In this document: in pieces, positions 15,431 to 23,506 of the stretch | Layout: each line of letters begins with the position of its first letter | Position numbering within the stretch: the stretch's first letter is position 1 | DNA from: Cupriavidus pinatubonensis | GTDB lineage: Bacteria > Pseudomonadota > Gammaproteobacteria > Burkholderiales > Burkholderiaceae | Length of the DNA: 64,000 bases | Direction of reading: 5' to 3' | Assembly (NCBI RefSeq): GCF_019602855.1 | Contig: NZ_CP080767.1 | Location: forward strand, 62,001 to 126,000 | Notes under the pieces: generated by a model | What the model saw: the letters and a program-made list of their open reading frames with translations, nothing else | Told to the model about the DNA's origin: nothing | Databases searched by the model: none | Translations under genes and position numbers: made by a program

Positions 15431-16807
15431 ATGACGGCCCTGCCGCTGACCGCCACCGACATCCGCGATTGCCTCGAAGGCGTGATTCCGGCCGTGATGG
15501 CCACCTGCGCGGCGGACGGCACGCCTAACGTCGCCTATCTTTCGCACGTGCAGTTCGTCGACCCGGAGCACGTCGCGCTGTCGTTCCAGTTCTTCAACAA
15601 GACGCGCGAAAACGTGCTGGCCAATCCGGTCGGCACCGTGCTGATGATCCATCCGGACACCGCGGCGATGTTCCGCCTGACCGTGCATTACCTACGCACC
15701 GAAACCTCTGGCCCGCTGTTCGAACATATGAAGGCAAGGCTGGCCGGCATCGCTTCACATTCGGGCATGGAGAATGTGTTCCGGCTGCAGGGCGCGGATG
15801 TGTACCGAGTGTCGGCGATCGAAGCCGTGCCAGGCGGCGGGCGATTGCCCGCACCGTCTGACCAGCCTCGCCGGCAGTTGCTCGGAGCGCTTCGCTGCGT
15901 CAGCGAACGGCTGGCAGCGTGCACCGAGACCGACCAGCTTTTCGATGTCACGATGGCCAGTCTGGCGGCAGGCTTCGGCATCGATCACGCGATGCTGCTC
16001 ATGCATGACGCAAGCGCCGGACGGCTCTACACCGTGGCCAGCCACGGCTATGCGGAATCCGGCGTGGGGTCGGAGATCGCGCTGGGGGAGGGCGTGATCG
16101 GCGTGGCCGCGCGCGAACGCACGCCGATCCGCATCATGCACATGACTTCAGACCGCAGCTACAGCCGCGCGATGCGCGACAGCGTGATCGACACGGGCCT
16201 GTCGGCACGGCTCGATACCGAGATCCCGCTGCCGGGATTGCCCGCGCCGGGCAGCCAGCTTGCCGTGCCGGTCTGCGTGGGGAACGCGCTGCTTGGTGTG
16301 CTGTTTGTCGAAAGCGAGCGGGAACTGCGCTTTACCTACGAGGACGAGGACGCGCTCGTGGTGCTCGCCGCCCAGCTCGGCCAGGCCATGCGCGGTTTGC
16401 AGGCCAGCGCCGATGCCGCGGCAGACGAGTCCGCCGGCGCCGAGGCATCGGGCGACGCACCGCCGCCGGCGCCGCAACCTGTACTGGTGCGCTACTTCGA
16501 GGCCGACGGCAGCGTTTTCCTCGATGACGACTACCTGATCAAGGGCGTGGCTGGCGCCATCTTCCGCCGACTGGTGTGCGACTACCTGCACGCCGGGCGC
16601 GAGGCCTTCACCAACCGCGAACTGCGGCTCGATCCGGCGCTCGGCCTGCCCGATATCAGCGACAACCTCGAAGCGCGGCTTGTGCTGCTGGCGCGCCGCC
16701 TGGTGGAGCGCAATGCCAGTGTGCGCATCGAGCGCACCGGGCGCGGCCGCTTTGCGCTGCGCGTGGCGCGGCCGCTGCGGATCGAGCATGTGGAGCGCGG
16801 CGGCTGA
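15431..16807 (+). CDS. Three-domain sensor: split-barrel, GAF and C-terminal winged-helix-like domain
   Basis: 458-aa cytoplasmic protein. Residues about 10-130 are a pyridoxamine-phosphate-oxidase-like FMN barrel (PAVMATCAADGTPNVAYLSH). Residues about 150-325 are a GAF domain (TDQLFDVTMASLAAGFGIDH, then LAVPVCVGNALLGVLFVESE). After an Ala-rich linker, residues about 355-455 (FLDDDYLIKGVAGAIFRRL to RTGRGRFALRVARPL) resemble an OmpR-type winged helix, including a helix pair and terminal hairpin. It follows the first FMN-barrel gene and its stop codon abuts the stop of the convergent hemerythrin gene. A redox- or ligand-responsive regulator is the likely role; DNA binding is inferred. Confidence 0.7.
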   Translation: MTALPLTATDIRDCLEGVIPAVMATCAADGTPNVAYLSHVQFVDPEHVALSFQFFNKTRENVLANPVGTVLMIHPDTAAMFRLTVHYLRTETSGPLFEHMKARLAGIASHSGMENVFRLQGADVYRVSAIEAVPGGGRLPAPSDQPRRQLLGALRCVSERLAACTETDQLFDVTMASLAAGFGIDHAMLLMHDASAGRLYTVASHGYAESGVGSEIALGEGVIGVAARERTPIRIMHMTSDRSYSRAMRDSVIDTGLSARLDTEIPLPGLPAPGSQLAVPVCVGNALLGVLFVESERELRFTYEDEDALVVLAAQLGQAMRGLQASADAAADESAGAEASGDAPPPAPQPVLVRYFEADGSVFLDDDYLIKGVAGAIFRRLVCDYLHAGREAFTNRELRLDPALGLPDISDNLEARLVLLARRLVERNASVRIERTGRGRFALRVARPLRIEHVERGG

Positions 16808-17560
16808 TCAGCCCGCCGCCCAGACGGCTTGAGTGGGGCCGGAGGGCAGGCCCAACGCACGCGTGAGCTTCATCCAGTCCGGCATCGGCAGCAGTGTGCG
16901 GCAGACGTCGAGCAGTCCGGTGAAGGCTTCGGCTGGGGCGTTATCACGAATACCGGCCAGCATCAGCGCGCGCTCGGCTGGCGTGACGTTCGGCAGCATC
17001 CAGCGCGCGATCACGCCGACGGTCTCCTGCGGCAGCGACGCGACGATGCGGTTTTCGATGTCGAGCAGTTCCATATCGGTATGGCTGGCCCACAGCACGG
17101 CGTTGTGCCGGGTTTCCTCGAAATGCATGTGCTCGTAGTTCTCGGCGACGAACAGGGAAAGCTGGCGGTACAGCTCGCGGATGGCATCGGCGCGCGCGGC
17201 AGGCACCGCGCCGACACGGTCGGTCAGTGCGCGCAGCGCGCGGATCTCGGCCATATGCGTTTCGTGCTCGTGCGCGATGCGGGTCGTCGAGCCGGGCACG
17301 CGCGCTTCCATCGCGGCGTGCACGTAGTCATTTTCCTTGTGCAGGTGCTGCTCGCAGGCCGAGAGCAGGTCCCGTACCTGGCTCAGCGAGCCGCGCAGTT
17401 CGGCTTCGTCGTCGGTGTCGGTGCGGCCCACGCGCAGCAGCGTGTCGGCCATGAAAGCGCGCAGCGCCTTGTGGATGCGCACATAAATGTCAAAGCGCGG
17501 CGCCTGTTGTGCCTGTTGGTCTTGTTGCGCGAAGCCGTGGGTATTGCCAGTGACTGCCAT
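16808..17560 (-). CDS. Hemerythrin-like (HHE) domain protein
   Basis: 250-aa cytoplasmic protein with a four-helix hemerythrin-type domain in residues about 25-160. Candidate iron ligands are H30 (RIHKALRAF), H72/H74 and E76 (CEQHLHKENDY), H99/H102 (HEHETHMAEI) and H144/H146 with E148/E149 (YEHMHFEET). The C-terminal 85 residues are helical with no recognised domain. Such proteins bind O2, NO or react with peroxide. It converges on the GAF/FMN-barrel gene with no bases between the two stops. A glutamine-rich stretch (residues 12-19) precedes the domain. Confidence 0.8.
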   Translation of the reverse strand: MAVTGNTHGFAQQDQQAQQAPRFDIYVRIHKALRAFMADTLLRVGRTDTDDEAELRGSLSQVRDLLSACEQHLHKENDYVHAAMEARVPGSTTRIAHEHETHMAEIRALRALTDRVGAVPAARADAIRELYRQLSLFVAENYEHMHFEETRHNAVLWASHTDMELLDIENRIVASLPQETVGVIARWMLPNVTPAERALMLAGIRDNAPAEAFTGLLDVCRTLLPMPDWMKLTRALGLPSGPTQAVWAAG

Positions 17561-17902
17561 GATGAACCTGTCTCCTTGTGGGCACCTGCGGTGCCGGGGC
17601 GGCCTGCAATCAATCAGTCCGGCGTCCTCAGGCCGATGCGGGCGCCGTGTGAAAGGCAGTCTAGGTAGCAGCGCCCAGGCAGGTTCGTAAAAGTTCGCTC
17701 AGGAAATCTTAACTGTTCCTTAAAGCGCGGGTTTGCGCGAATCCACGCGAATGACAGCGGACCACGCGCATGCTGCTGTGCGCATGCGCGCGCATCGGCG
17801 ATAGATGCGATCAAAATGGCGTATGAGACGCAGCAGGATCGCGAGCCAAATTCAAAGCGACCGAGACGCAGTATGTCGCTGTTTTGCGGCATCATGGCGG
17901 GC
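17561..17902. other. Intergenic region, 342 bases, upstream of the hemerythrin gene
   Basis: Holds the minus-strand promoter region of the hemerythrin gene and the upstream region of the small zinc-ribbon gene. A hairpin-capable stretch of alternating GCGC and GCATGC motifs lies at about 17765-17793, and CGCGAAT is directly repeated near 17738-17752. I see no FNR- or NorR-like site and no RNA gene. Confidence 0.4.
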
Positions 17903-18178
17903 ATGACGTCTGCCGTACCCCCACCTCCTGTTTCTCCGTGCCCCTCAGTTCCGGCCTGCGAGCGCTGTCTGGCGCTGGCGGCCGATCCGCGGCGCCGCGA
18001 GCCGCCGTCCTGCCTCGCGCTGCGTAATACCGCACCGGTGGTCAGCCAGAGCTCGTCCGGCGTTCCCTACAGCATGCTCACCTTTTGTTGCCGGGATTGC
18101 GGCACGGTCTGGCGCCTGTACGACCGCGCCAACGAACTGTTCGTGTCGTGGGTGCCGGAGCACCCGCTGGTACGCTGA
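17903..18178 (+). CDS. Small hypothetical zinc-ribbon protein
   Basis: About 91 aa from the ATG at 17903; in-frame ATGs at 17873 and 17894 are alternatives and the frame is open back to 17816. Two cysteine pairs, CERC near the start and CRDC in LTFCCRDCGTVWRLYDRAN, fit a zinc-ribbon knuckle pair about 45 residues apart. The C-terminal core is well conserved in style, the N terminus is Pro-rich. No family name is recognised. It precedes a Bug receptor gene by 78 bases and follows the hemerythrin gene divergently. Confidence 0.55.
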   Translation: MTSAVPPPPVSPCPSVPACERCLALAADPRRREPPSCLALRNTAPVVSQSSSGVPYSMLTFCCRDCGTVWRLYDRANELFVSWVPEHPLVR

Positions 18179-18256
18179 GCGGGAAGCGCTGGGGCCGATC
18201 AGCTAACATAGCGCGACGCGGCCGTGCGCCGCGCCCTTCGATCTCCCGCACCCGTC

Positions 18257-19243
18257 ATGGCTTTTCTTTCCCGCATGTCCCTGCTGGCCGCGCTTGGCGC
18301 CGTCAGCCTTATGGCGGCAGCCCTGCCTGCCTCCGCCGCCGACAATTACCCCAGCCGCCCGATCCGGCTGATCGTCGCCTATCCCACTGGCGGGATCAGC
18401 GACACCGTCGCGCGCGCGCTCGGCGAACGGCTGTCCGCGCAGATGGGAACGTCGGTGGTGGTCGAGAACAAGGCGGGCGCTGGCGGCAGCATCGGCATCG
18501 ACGCTGTCGCCAAGGCTGCGCCAGACGGCTATACGCTCGGCTTTGCCTCGACCAGCCCACTCACGCTCAATCCGCATGTGGGCCATGTCAACTATGACCC
18601 GCAGCGCGACGTGGCCCCCGTCATGAGCGTCATGTATTCGCCGGTGCTGATCGTCGCCACGCAGAGCTTCGCGGGCAAGACCTTCCAGGACCTTGTGGCG
18701 CAGGCCAAGGCCAAGCCGGGCTCGGTGCGCTGGGCCACGTCGGGCCTCGGCACGGTCGGGCATGTCGTGCTGGAACAGGTGAAGGCGAAGTCGAAAGCCG
18801 AACTGACGCTGATTCCGTACAAGGGCGCCGGCCAGCAGATGAACGACGCGCTCGGCGGCCAGTTCGAGGTGATGAGCACCAATGCCAGCCCCGCGCTCAC
18901 GCAGCACATGCAGGCCGGTCGCCTGCGCGCGCTCGCCGTGGGCGCGCCCAAGCGCATCGAGAGCATGGCCGGCGTGCCGACACTCGCGGAACTTGGCTAT
19001 CCCAAGGCGAACCTGACCTCGACCTTCGGCATCTTCGCGCCGGGCAAGACGCCGGTGGCGATCATCAACAAGCTCAATGCCGAACTGAACAAGGCGCTCG
19101 CGGAGCCCGACGTGCATGAGCGCCTGCTCAAGGGCGGCGAGGTGCCGACCGGCGGCACGCCCGCCCAGTTTGCCAAGGCGATCCACGAGGAATACGTGGA
19201 GAACGCGCGCATCGTCAAGGAAGCCGGCATCAAGGCTGACTGA
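18257..19243 (+). CDS. Bug-family tripartite tricarboxylate transporter substrate-binding protein
   Basis: 328-aa periplasmic receptor. Residues 1-27 form a signal peptide ending ASA-AD. The family signature follows: YPSRPIRLIVAYPTGGISDTVAR is split here as YPSRPIRLIV and PTGGISDTVARAL, then VVVENKAGAGGSIG and VAKAAPDGYTLGF, typical of Bug proteins. The ATG at 18257 gives a well-formed signal peptide; an upstream ATG at 18224 is less likely. No tctAB membrane partners lie nearby, so it is an orphan receptor, as is common in Burkholderiaceae. Ligand (a carboxylate or related small molecule) not predictable. Confidence 0.9.
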   Translation: MAFLSRMSLLAALGAVSLMAAALPASAADNYPSRPIRLIVAYPTGGISDTVARALGERLSAQMGTSVVVENKAGAGGSIGIDAVAKAAPDGYTLGFASTSPLTLNPHVGHVNYDPQRDVAPVMSVMYSPVLIVATQSFAGKTFQDLVAQAKAKPGSVRWATSGLGTVGHVVLEQVKAKSKAELTLIPYKGAGQQMNDALGGQFEVMSTNASPALTQHMQAGRLRALAVGAPKRIESMAGVPTLAELGYPKANLTSTFGIFAPGKTPVAIINKLNAELNKALAEPDVHERLLKGGEVPTGGTPAQFAKAIHEEYVENARIVKEAGIKAD

Positions 19244-19271
19244 GTTGTTTCATCGGCACAGGACCGGGGTT

Positions 19272-19955
19272 TCACAACTGGTCCAGCCGGTTCCCCAGGC
19301 CATAGACGGCCGATAGCCGCACGCCGTTGTGCGGCCACAGCGCGAGCTTGGTGCGCACGCGCGACAGGTGGCTGTCCACGGTGCGCGACGCCGCATCGAC
19401 GTGATAGCGCCAGACTTCGTTGACCATGGTCTGGCGCAGCACCAGCGAGCCCAGGTTGCGGAACAGCAGGACGGCCAGATCGAATTCCTTGGGCGCCAGC
19501 GCCACTGCCTTGCCGTGGACCCAGGCGCGCCGGTCAGCCGTGGCAAAGCGGAAAGCACCATGGGCGAGGTCGCAGCCATGCGCGCTGGTCGGGCACGCGC
19601 GGCGCAGCAGCGCCATCACGCGGGCGGCCAGTTCGGCCATCCCCACCGGCTTACGCAGATAGGCGTCGGCGCCTTCGGCGAGGCAACTGGCGATTCGCGC
19701 TTCCTCATTGGAGTCGCCCAGCAACATTACCGGCAACTCATGGCCGAGTGTTCGTCGCACCCATGAGAGCACGTCCAGCGCCGCAATGCCCGGCGTGTCG
19801 CCGTCGAGCAGCAACATGTCGAAAGTGGCGCCCCGGAGAGCCTGGATCAGCGACCGGCCATGGATATAGCGCGTGCACTGGTGCCCACTGAGGCGCAGCG
19901 TCTGTTCAATGCCGACGGCCCGGGTCGGGTCGGCCTCCAATACGGCAATTCTCAC
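19272..19955 (-). CDS. OmpR-type response regulator (orphan)
   Basis: 227-aa two-domain regulator. The receiver domain has one N-terminal acidic cluster (LEADPTRA), the phospho-acceptor Asp in DMLLLDGDTPG and the lysine in AYLRKPVGMAE; the conserved Thr/Ser after beta-4 is Gly (VMLLGDSN). The C-terminal winged helix has LAPKEFDLAVLLFRN and RTVDSHLSRVRTKL. I chose the GTG at 19955 because AGGAGAG precedes it by about 6 bases and it aligns with the start of the paralogue at 20148; an ATG at 20000 is possible. It diverges from that paralogue and no histidine kinase is nearby. Confidence 0.82.
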   Translation of the reverse strand: MRIAVLEADPTRAVGIEQTLRLSGHQCTRYIHGRSLIQALRGATFDMLLLDGDTPGIAALDVLSWVRRTLGHELPVMLLGDSNEEARIASCLAEGADAYLRKPVGMAELAARVMALLRRACPTSAHGCDLAHGAFRFATADRRAWVHGKAVALAPKEFDLAVLLFRNLGSLVLRQTMVNEVWRYHVDAASRTVDSHLSRVRTKLALWPHNGVRLSAVYGLGNRLDQL

Positions 19956-20147
19956 GTCGTCTCTCCTGGCGCTTCCGGATGCGGGAAGGTCGTCCGGCAT
20001 GGCAGTCGCCCATGGTAGGGGCCGCTGCCCGGGGCAAGAAGTAAACGATTGTTGAAAGCTGGAATTCGATTTGAGGCCCATCCTATTCGGACGTCCCGGC
20101 TGGCGGTTTCTAATGCCCTCTCGCGCAAACGCTGAGAGAGACAGACC

Positions 20148-20855
20148 ATGGGAAAGACGATTGCCTCGCTGGAAGCCGATCCCGTCCACGCGGCGCTGAT
20201 CCGCCGGATCGTCAATGAAGCCGGATACGAATGCGTGAGCTTCAGCCAGAGCCGACGCCTGTTGCTCGCCCTGCATGACACCGCGTTCGACTTGCTGCTG
20301 CTTGACTGGGACATGCCCGGCATGTCCGGGCGCGAGGTACTGAACTGGTTACGCGGCAACCTGGACCGGCGCATCCCGGTGATGTTTCTTTCGTCCCGCG
20401 ATGCCGAAGCCGACATTGTCAGCGCGCTCGTCGCCGGCGCCGATGACTATATGGCCAAGCCGATCCGCGCCGCCGAGCTGTCGGCACGAATCGGGGCGGT
20501 GCTGCGCCGATCCAGCCCTGACAACGTCGCGCGCAACGCGCCGCTGCGCCTGGCCGGCTATGTGTTTGACTGCGCCGCGCGGCAGGTGACCTGCCACGGC
20601 CATCCAATCTGCCTGACGCCAAAGGAATTCGACCTGGCCGTGCTGTTGTTCCGCAATGAAGGGCGCATCGTCACGCGTGACCACATCATCGCCACGGTCT
20701 GGGGCCGCGAGATCTCGCCGCTGTCACGCACCATCGATACGCATGTCTCGCGCGTGCGCAGCAAGCTGGGCCTGCATGCAAGGAATGGACTCAGGCTGAC
20801 GCCGGTCTATACGCATGGGTACCGGCTGGAGCTGGCGGAGAGTGAGGCGGCATGA
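20148..20855 (+). CDS. OmpR-type response regulator (orphan paralogue)
   Basis: 235-aa regulator, paralogous to the divergent gene at 19272: both share IASLEADP/IAVLEADP at the start, FDLLLLDWDMPG/FDMLLLDGDTPG at the phosphorylation site and TPKEFDLAVLLFRN/APKEFDLAVLLFRN in the DNA-binding domain. Here the beta-4 serine (VMFLSSRD) and the lysine (DDYMAKPI) are present, so the receiver looks fully active. GAGAGAGACAG precedes the ATG. No kinase gene is adjacent. A terminator lies between this gene and the convergent porin. Confidence 0.87.
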   Translation: MGKTIASLEADPVHAALIRRIVNEAGYECVSFSQSRRLLLALHDTAFDLLLLDWDMPGMSGREVLNWLRGNLDRRIPVMFLSSRDAEADIVSALVAGADDYMAKPIRAAELSARIGAVLRRSSPDNVARNAPLRLAGYVFDCAARQVTCHGHPICLTPKEFDLAVLLFRNEGRIVTRDHIIATVWGREISPLSRTIDTHVSRVRSKLGLHARNGLRLTPVYTHGYRLELAESEAA

Positions 20856-20895
20856 AGACGTCCAGGTGGACCGGTTGGTCATCCTGCGTCTGCCA

Positions 20896-20926
20896 AATAA
20901 AAAAAGGCACCTGAAGGTGCCTTTCG
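20896..20926. terminator. Bidirectional intrinsic terminator between response regulator and porin
   Basis: Arms AAAGGCACCT (20903-20912) and AGGTGCCTTT (20915-20924), flanked by an A-run on the left and T's on the right. The A-run gives a strong U-tract on the minus strand, so it best serves the porin gene and can also stop the convergent response-regulator transcript. Confidence 0.85.
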
Positions 20927-20953
20927 CCAAACAACTGACTGATCGGGGAGCGA

Positions 20954-22045
20954 TCAGAAAATGTGGCGGATACCAGCGGCCACGCCCAGCTGGTTGTTGG
21001 CGCCCGGCAGTTCGGTCGTCGCGCCGCCCGAGACGTGGTTGTAGTCGACAGTGCCGTACACTTGGGTACGCTTCGACAGCGAGTACTCGGCCAGCAGGAC
21101 GCCGGCGTAACGGTGGCCGCCATTGCCGGCGATACCGTTCTTGTTCTCGATGTAGTCGTAGTAGAACGCACCGGTCACTGCCAGGGCCGGAGTGGCCTGG
21201 TAGGTCGTGCCGACATAACCCAGGTGGTCCTTACGCGGGTTGTTCAGGGCGCCAGCAGTGATGGCGGTCTGAGCGCCTGCGCCCGTCGAGGCTGCCGACT
21301 GGTTCATGAAACCGTTGTCGATCACGCCAGTGCGGTCCTTGCCGCCGAGGTAGCCCAGGAAGATCTTGGCCGGGCCGATGCTGTACTTACCGGCAGCACC
21401 GAACATTTGCTGACGCTCGCCAGCCTGGTTACGGATTTCCTGGTACACGCCGCCGATGCCGAACGGGCCATACGAGTAAGCGGCACGGGCACCCCAGTAC
21501 TGGTTGGAGGTCATGCTGCCGGCGGTTTCGCCGAAGCCGTAGCTGGCGCCGACGTCCAGGCCGCCGAACTTGCCGCCGTAGCTCATGACGTTGTTCGCGC
21601 GGAACTGGGTCAGGAAGAACGGCCAGGCGTTGGCGGTGTAGTTACCGATGGTCAGCGGATCGTAGTCGCCGAAGAAATTAAAGCCTTCGGTGTACTGGCG
21701 GCCCAGCTTGACAGCGCCGAAGTCACCGCTCAGGCCAACGTAGGCCTGACGATTGAACAGCGTGTTGGCCGAGTTCAGCTTGCCGGTGTCGAGGCTGTAG
21801 CCGTTTTCGAGCTGGAAGATCGCCTTCAGGTTGTTGCCCAGGGCTTCAGCGCCCTTGAGGCCCCAGCGGCTTTGCGTCACAGCGCCATCGGTCAGTTCGG
21901 TCTTGCCGTGACCCGATGCGTCGGCATGGGTGGTGTAGCGAACGCTGACATCAGCGATACCGTACAGCGTGACGGAAGTCTGTGCAAAAGCGGAACCTGC
22001 CAGCAGGCTGCCGGCGGCGAGGACGATGGCCGATGATTTCTTCAT
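20954..22045 (-). CDS. Outer-membrane porin, Gram-negative (Burkholderia/Neisseria) type
   Basis: 363-aa trimeric diffusion channel. Signal peptide MKKSSAIVLAAGSLLAGSAFA is followed by QTSVTLYGIADVSVRY, the classic start of betaproteobacterial general porins, and the chain ends in phenylalanine (GIRHIF), the outer-membrane assembly signal. Alternating beta-strand pattern throughout. The ATG at 22045 has AAAGGAG seven bases upstream. A four-copy pentanucleotide repeat lies just upstream of the ribosome site. Own terminator at 20896. Probably abundant and anion-selective, as in relatives (inference). Confidence 0.93.
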   Translation of the reverse strand: MKKSSAIVLAAGSLLAGSAFAQTSVTLYGIADVSVRYTTHADASGHGKTELTDGAVTQSRWGLKGAEALGNNLKAIFQLENGYSLDTGKLNSANTLFNRQAYVGLSGDFGAVKLGRQYTEGFNFFGDYDPLTIGNYTANAWPFFLTQFRANNVMSYGGKFGGLDVGASYGFGETAGSMTSNQYWGARAAYSYGPFGIGGVYQEIRNQAGERQQMFGAAGKYSIGPAKIFLGYLGGKDRTGVIDNGFMNQSAASTGAGAQTAITAGALNNPRKDHLGYVGTTYQATPALAVTGAFYYDYIENKNGIAGNGGHRYAGVLLAEYSLSKRTQVYGTVDYNHVSGGATTELPGANNQLGVAAGIRHIF

Positions 22046-22055
22046 GGTGCTCCTT

Positions 22056-22075
22056 TTCTGTTCTGTTCTGTTCTC
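22056..22075. repeat. Pentanucleotide tandem repeat in porin leader
   Basis: Three exact TTCTG units plus TTCTC (plus strand; CAGAA on the mRNA strand) immediately upstream of the porin ribosome site. Slippage would change leader length, not the reading frame. Confidence 0.6.
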
Positions 22076-22341
22076 CGCCGGATCACGACGGGGCACGGGG
22101 TCTACGTTTCGTGTAAACGCCGCGAAAATTTAACAAAACGCTGGAACGAAGGACACAAATACGCGCTGAAGCCCGGAACCGAGCAGGATTTTGGTGCAAA
22201 TCCGTTGTCAGGCCGCTACACAATACTGCGTTGGTGCGTTGCACCAGCATCAGTGGGCATTTGCTGGTGCGCCAGGCGCAAATGAAGACGCGCCGGCGGG
22301 CCCTGAAAGAGGCGCGCCGGCGCGGGGGAACGATCAGTGAA

Positions 22342-22596
22342 TCAGTTCTGGGGGATCTCGATCTTGACCTCGAGCACTTCCAGGTTGTCCTGGCGCTCAA
22401 GGCTCACGCGCAGATCCTGGTCGCTGATCTTGACGTATTTGGAGATCACGGCGACCAGCTCGCGCTGCAGCGCCGGCAGGTAATCGGCAGGCGCCGAATG
22501 GCCGGTGCGTTCGTGAGCCAGGATGATCTGCAGTCGCTCTTTGGCGACCGAGGCCGACTTCTTCTTTTCCCCCAGCAGGAAGGACAGGATCGACAT
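22342..22596 (-). CDS. minE: Cell division topological specificity factor MinE
   Basis: 84-aa protein that stimulates MinD ATPase and drives pole-to-pole oscillation of the Min system. The N-terminal [20 protein letters not shown] is the membrane-binding helix followed by the anti-MinCD region ([10 protein letters not shown]); the rest is the topological specificity domain. Normal length. Third gene of minC-minD-minE, 24 bases after minD. A GC-rich hairpin-capable stretch follows at about 22288-22323, but without a clear U-tract. Confidence 0.95.
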   Translation of the reverse strand: MSILSFLLGEKKKSASVAKERLQIILAHERTGHSAPADYLPALQRELVAVISKYVKISDQDLRVSLERQDNLEVLEVKIEIPQN

Positions 22597-22620
22597 GGGG
22601 ATAAGTCCTCCTTACTTGTT

Positions 22621-23436
22621 TTACTTGTTGCCGAAGATGCGGGACAGCAGGCCGGGCTTCTGGTAATCCGTGAAGCGCATCGGCTTGTCCTTGCCAAGGA
22701 AGCGGTCCACCACGTCGCCATAGGCGTCAGCCACGTCGGAGCCTTCCAGGTGGATGGCCGGCGTGCCCTGGTTCGAGGCATGCAGCACGGCCTCGGACTC
22801 AGGGATTACCCCGATCAGCTTGATGCGCAGGATTTCCTGGATGTCCGTGAGCGACAGCATCTCGCCGCCGTGCACGCGCTTCGGGTTGTAGCGCGTGATC
22901 AGCAGGTGTTCCTTGATCGGCTCGCCACCTTCGCTCGCACGCTTGGTCTTCGATGCCAGGATGCCAAGGATGCGGTCCGAATCGCGCACCGACGACACTT
23001 CCGGGTTGGTGACGATCAGCGCCTCGTCGGCGAAGTACATCGCCATCAGCGCGCCCGATTCGATGCCGGCCGGCGAATCGCAGATGATGTACTCGAAGTT
23101 CATGTCGACCAGGCCCTTGATGACCTTCTCGACGCCGTCCTTGGTCAGCGCGTCCTTGTCGCGCGTCTGCGAGGCCGGCAGGATGAACAGGTTCTCGCAC
23201 TTCTTGTCCTTGATCAGGGCCTGGTTCAGGTTGGCTTCGCCCTGCACCACATTGATCAGGTCATAGACGACACGGCGCTCGCAACCCATGATCAGGTCGA
23301 GGTTGCGCAGGCCGACGTCGAAGTCGATCACGGCAGTCTTGTGGCCACGCAGGGCCAGGCCCGCGGCAAAGCTGGCGCTTGTGGTGGTCTTGCCGACGCC
23401 TCCCTTGCCGGAGGTCACAACGATGATTTTTGCCAT
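22621..23436 (-). CDS. minD: Septum site-determining ATPase MinD
   Basis: 271-aa membrane-cycling ATPase that recruits MinC. The deviant Walker A motif GKGGVGKTT with signature K11 and K16 is at the N terminus, AVIDFDVGLRNLD follows, and the C-terminal amphipathic membrane-targeting helix (GLLSRIFGNK) is intact. Normal length. Second gene of the min operon, 70 bases after minC and 24 before minE. Confidence 0.96.
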   Translation of the reverse strand: MAKIIVVTSGKGGVGKTTTSASFAAGLALRGHKTAVIDFDVGLRNLDLIMGCERRVVYDLINVVQGEANLNQALIKDKKCENLFILPASQTRDKDALTKDGVEKVIKGLVDMNFEYIICDSPAGIESGALMAMYFADEALIVTNPEVSSVRDSDRILGILASKTKRASEGGEPIKEHLLITRYNPKRVHGGEMLSLTDIQEILRIKLIGVIPESEAVLHASNQGTPAIHLEGSDVADAYGDVVDRFLGKDKPMRFTDYQKPGLLSRIFGNK

Positions 23437-23506
23437 GGCTCTTTGGTCCGTAATTAGGTTGAAGCTTGCGCTGCAGTGATTCAGTTCGTGGCTGGGCGCC
23501 GCCGGA

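Noticed and set aside
17690..17830. Possible FNR/CRP-type site upstream of the hemerythrin gene
   Set aside because: TTAA-containing and GATCAA-like pieces are present, but no TTGAT-N4-ATCAA symmetry could be made.
22283..22325. GC-rich hairpin after minE as a terminator
   Set aside because: Arms with GCGCCGGCG can pair, but there is no U-tract on the minus strand; kept only as a remark under minE.
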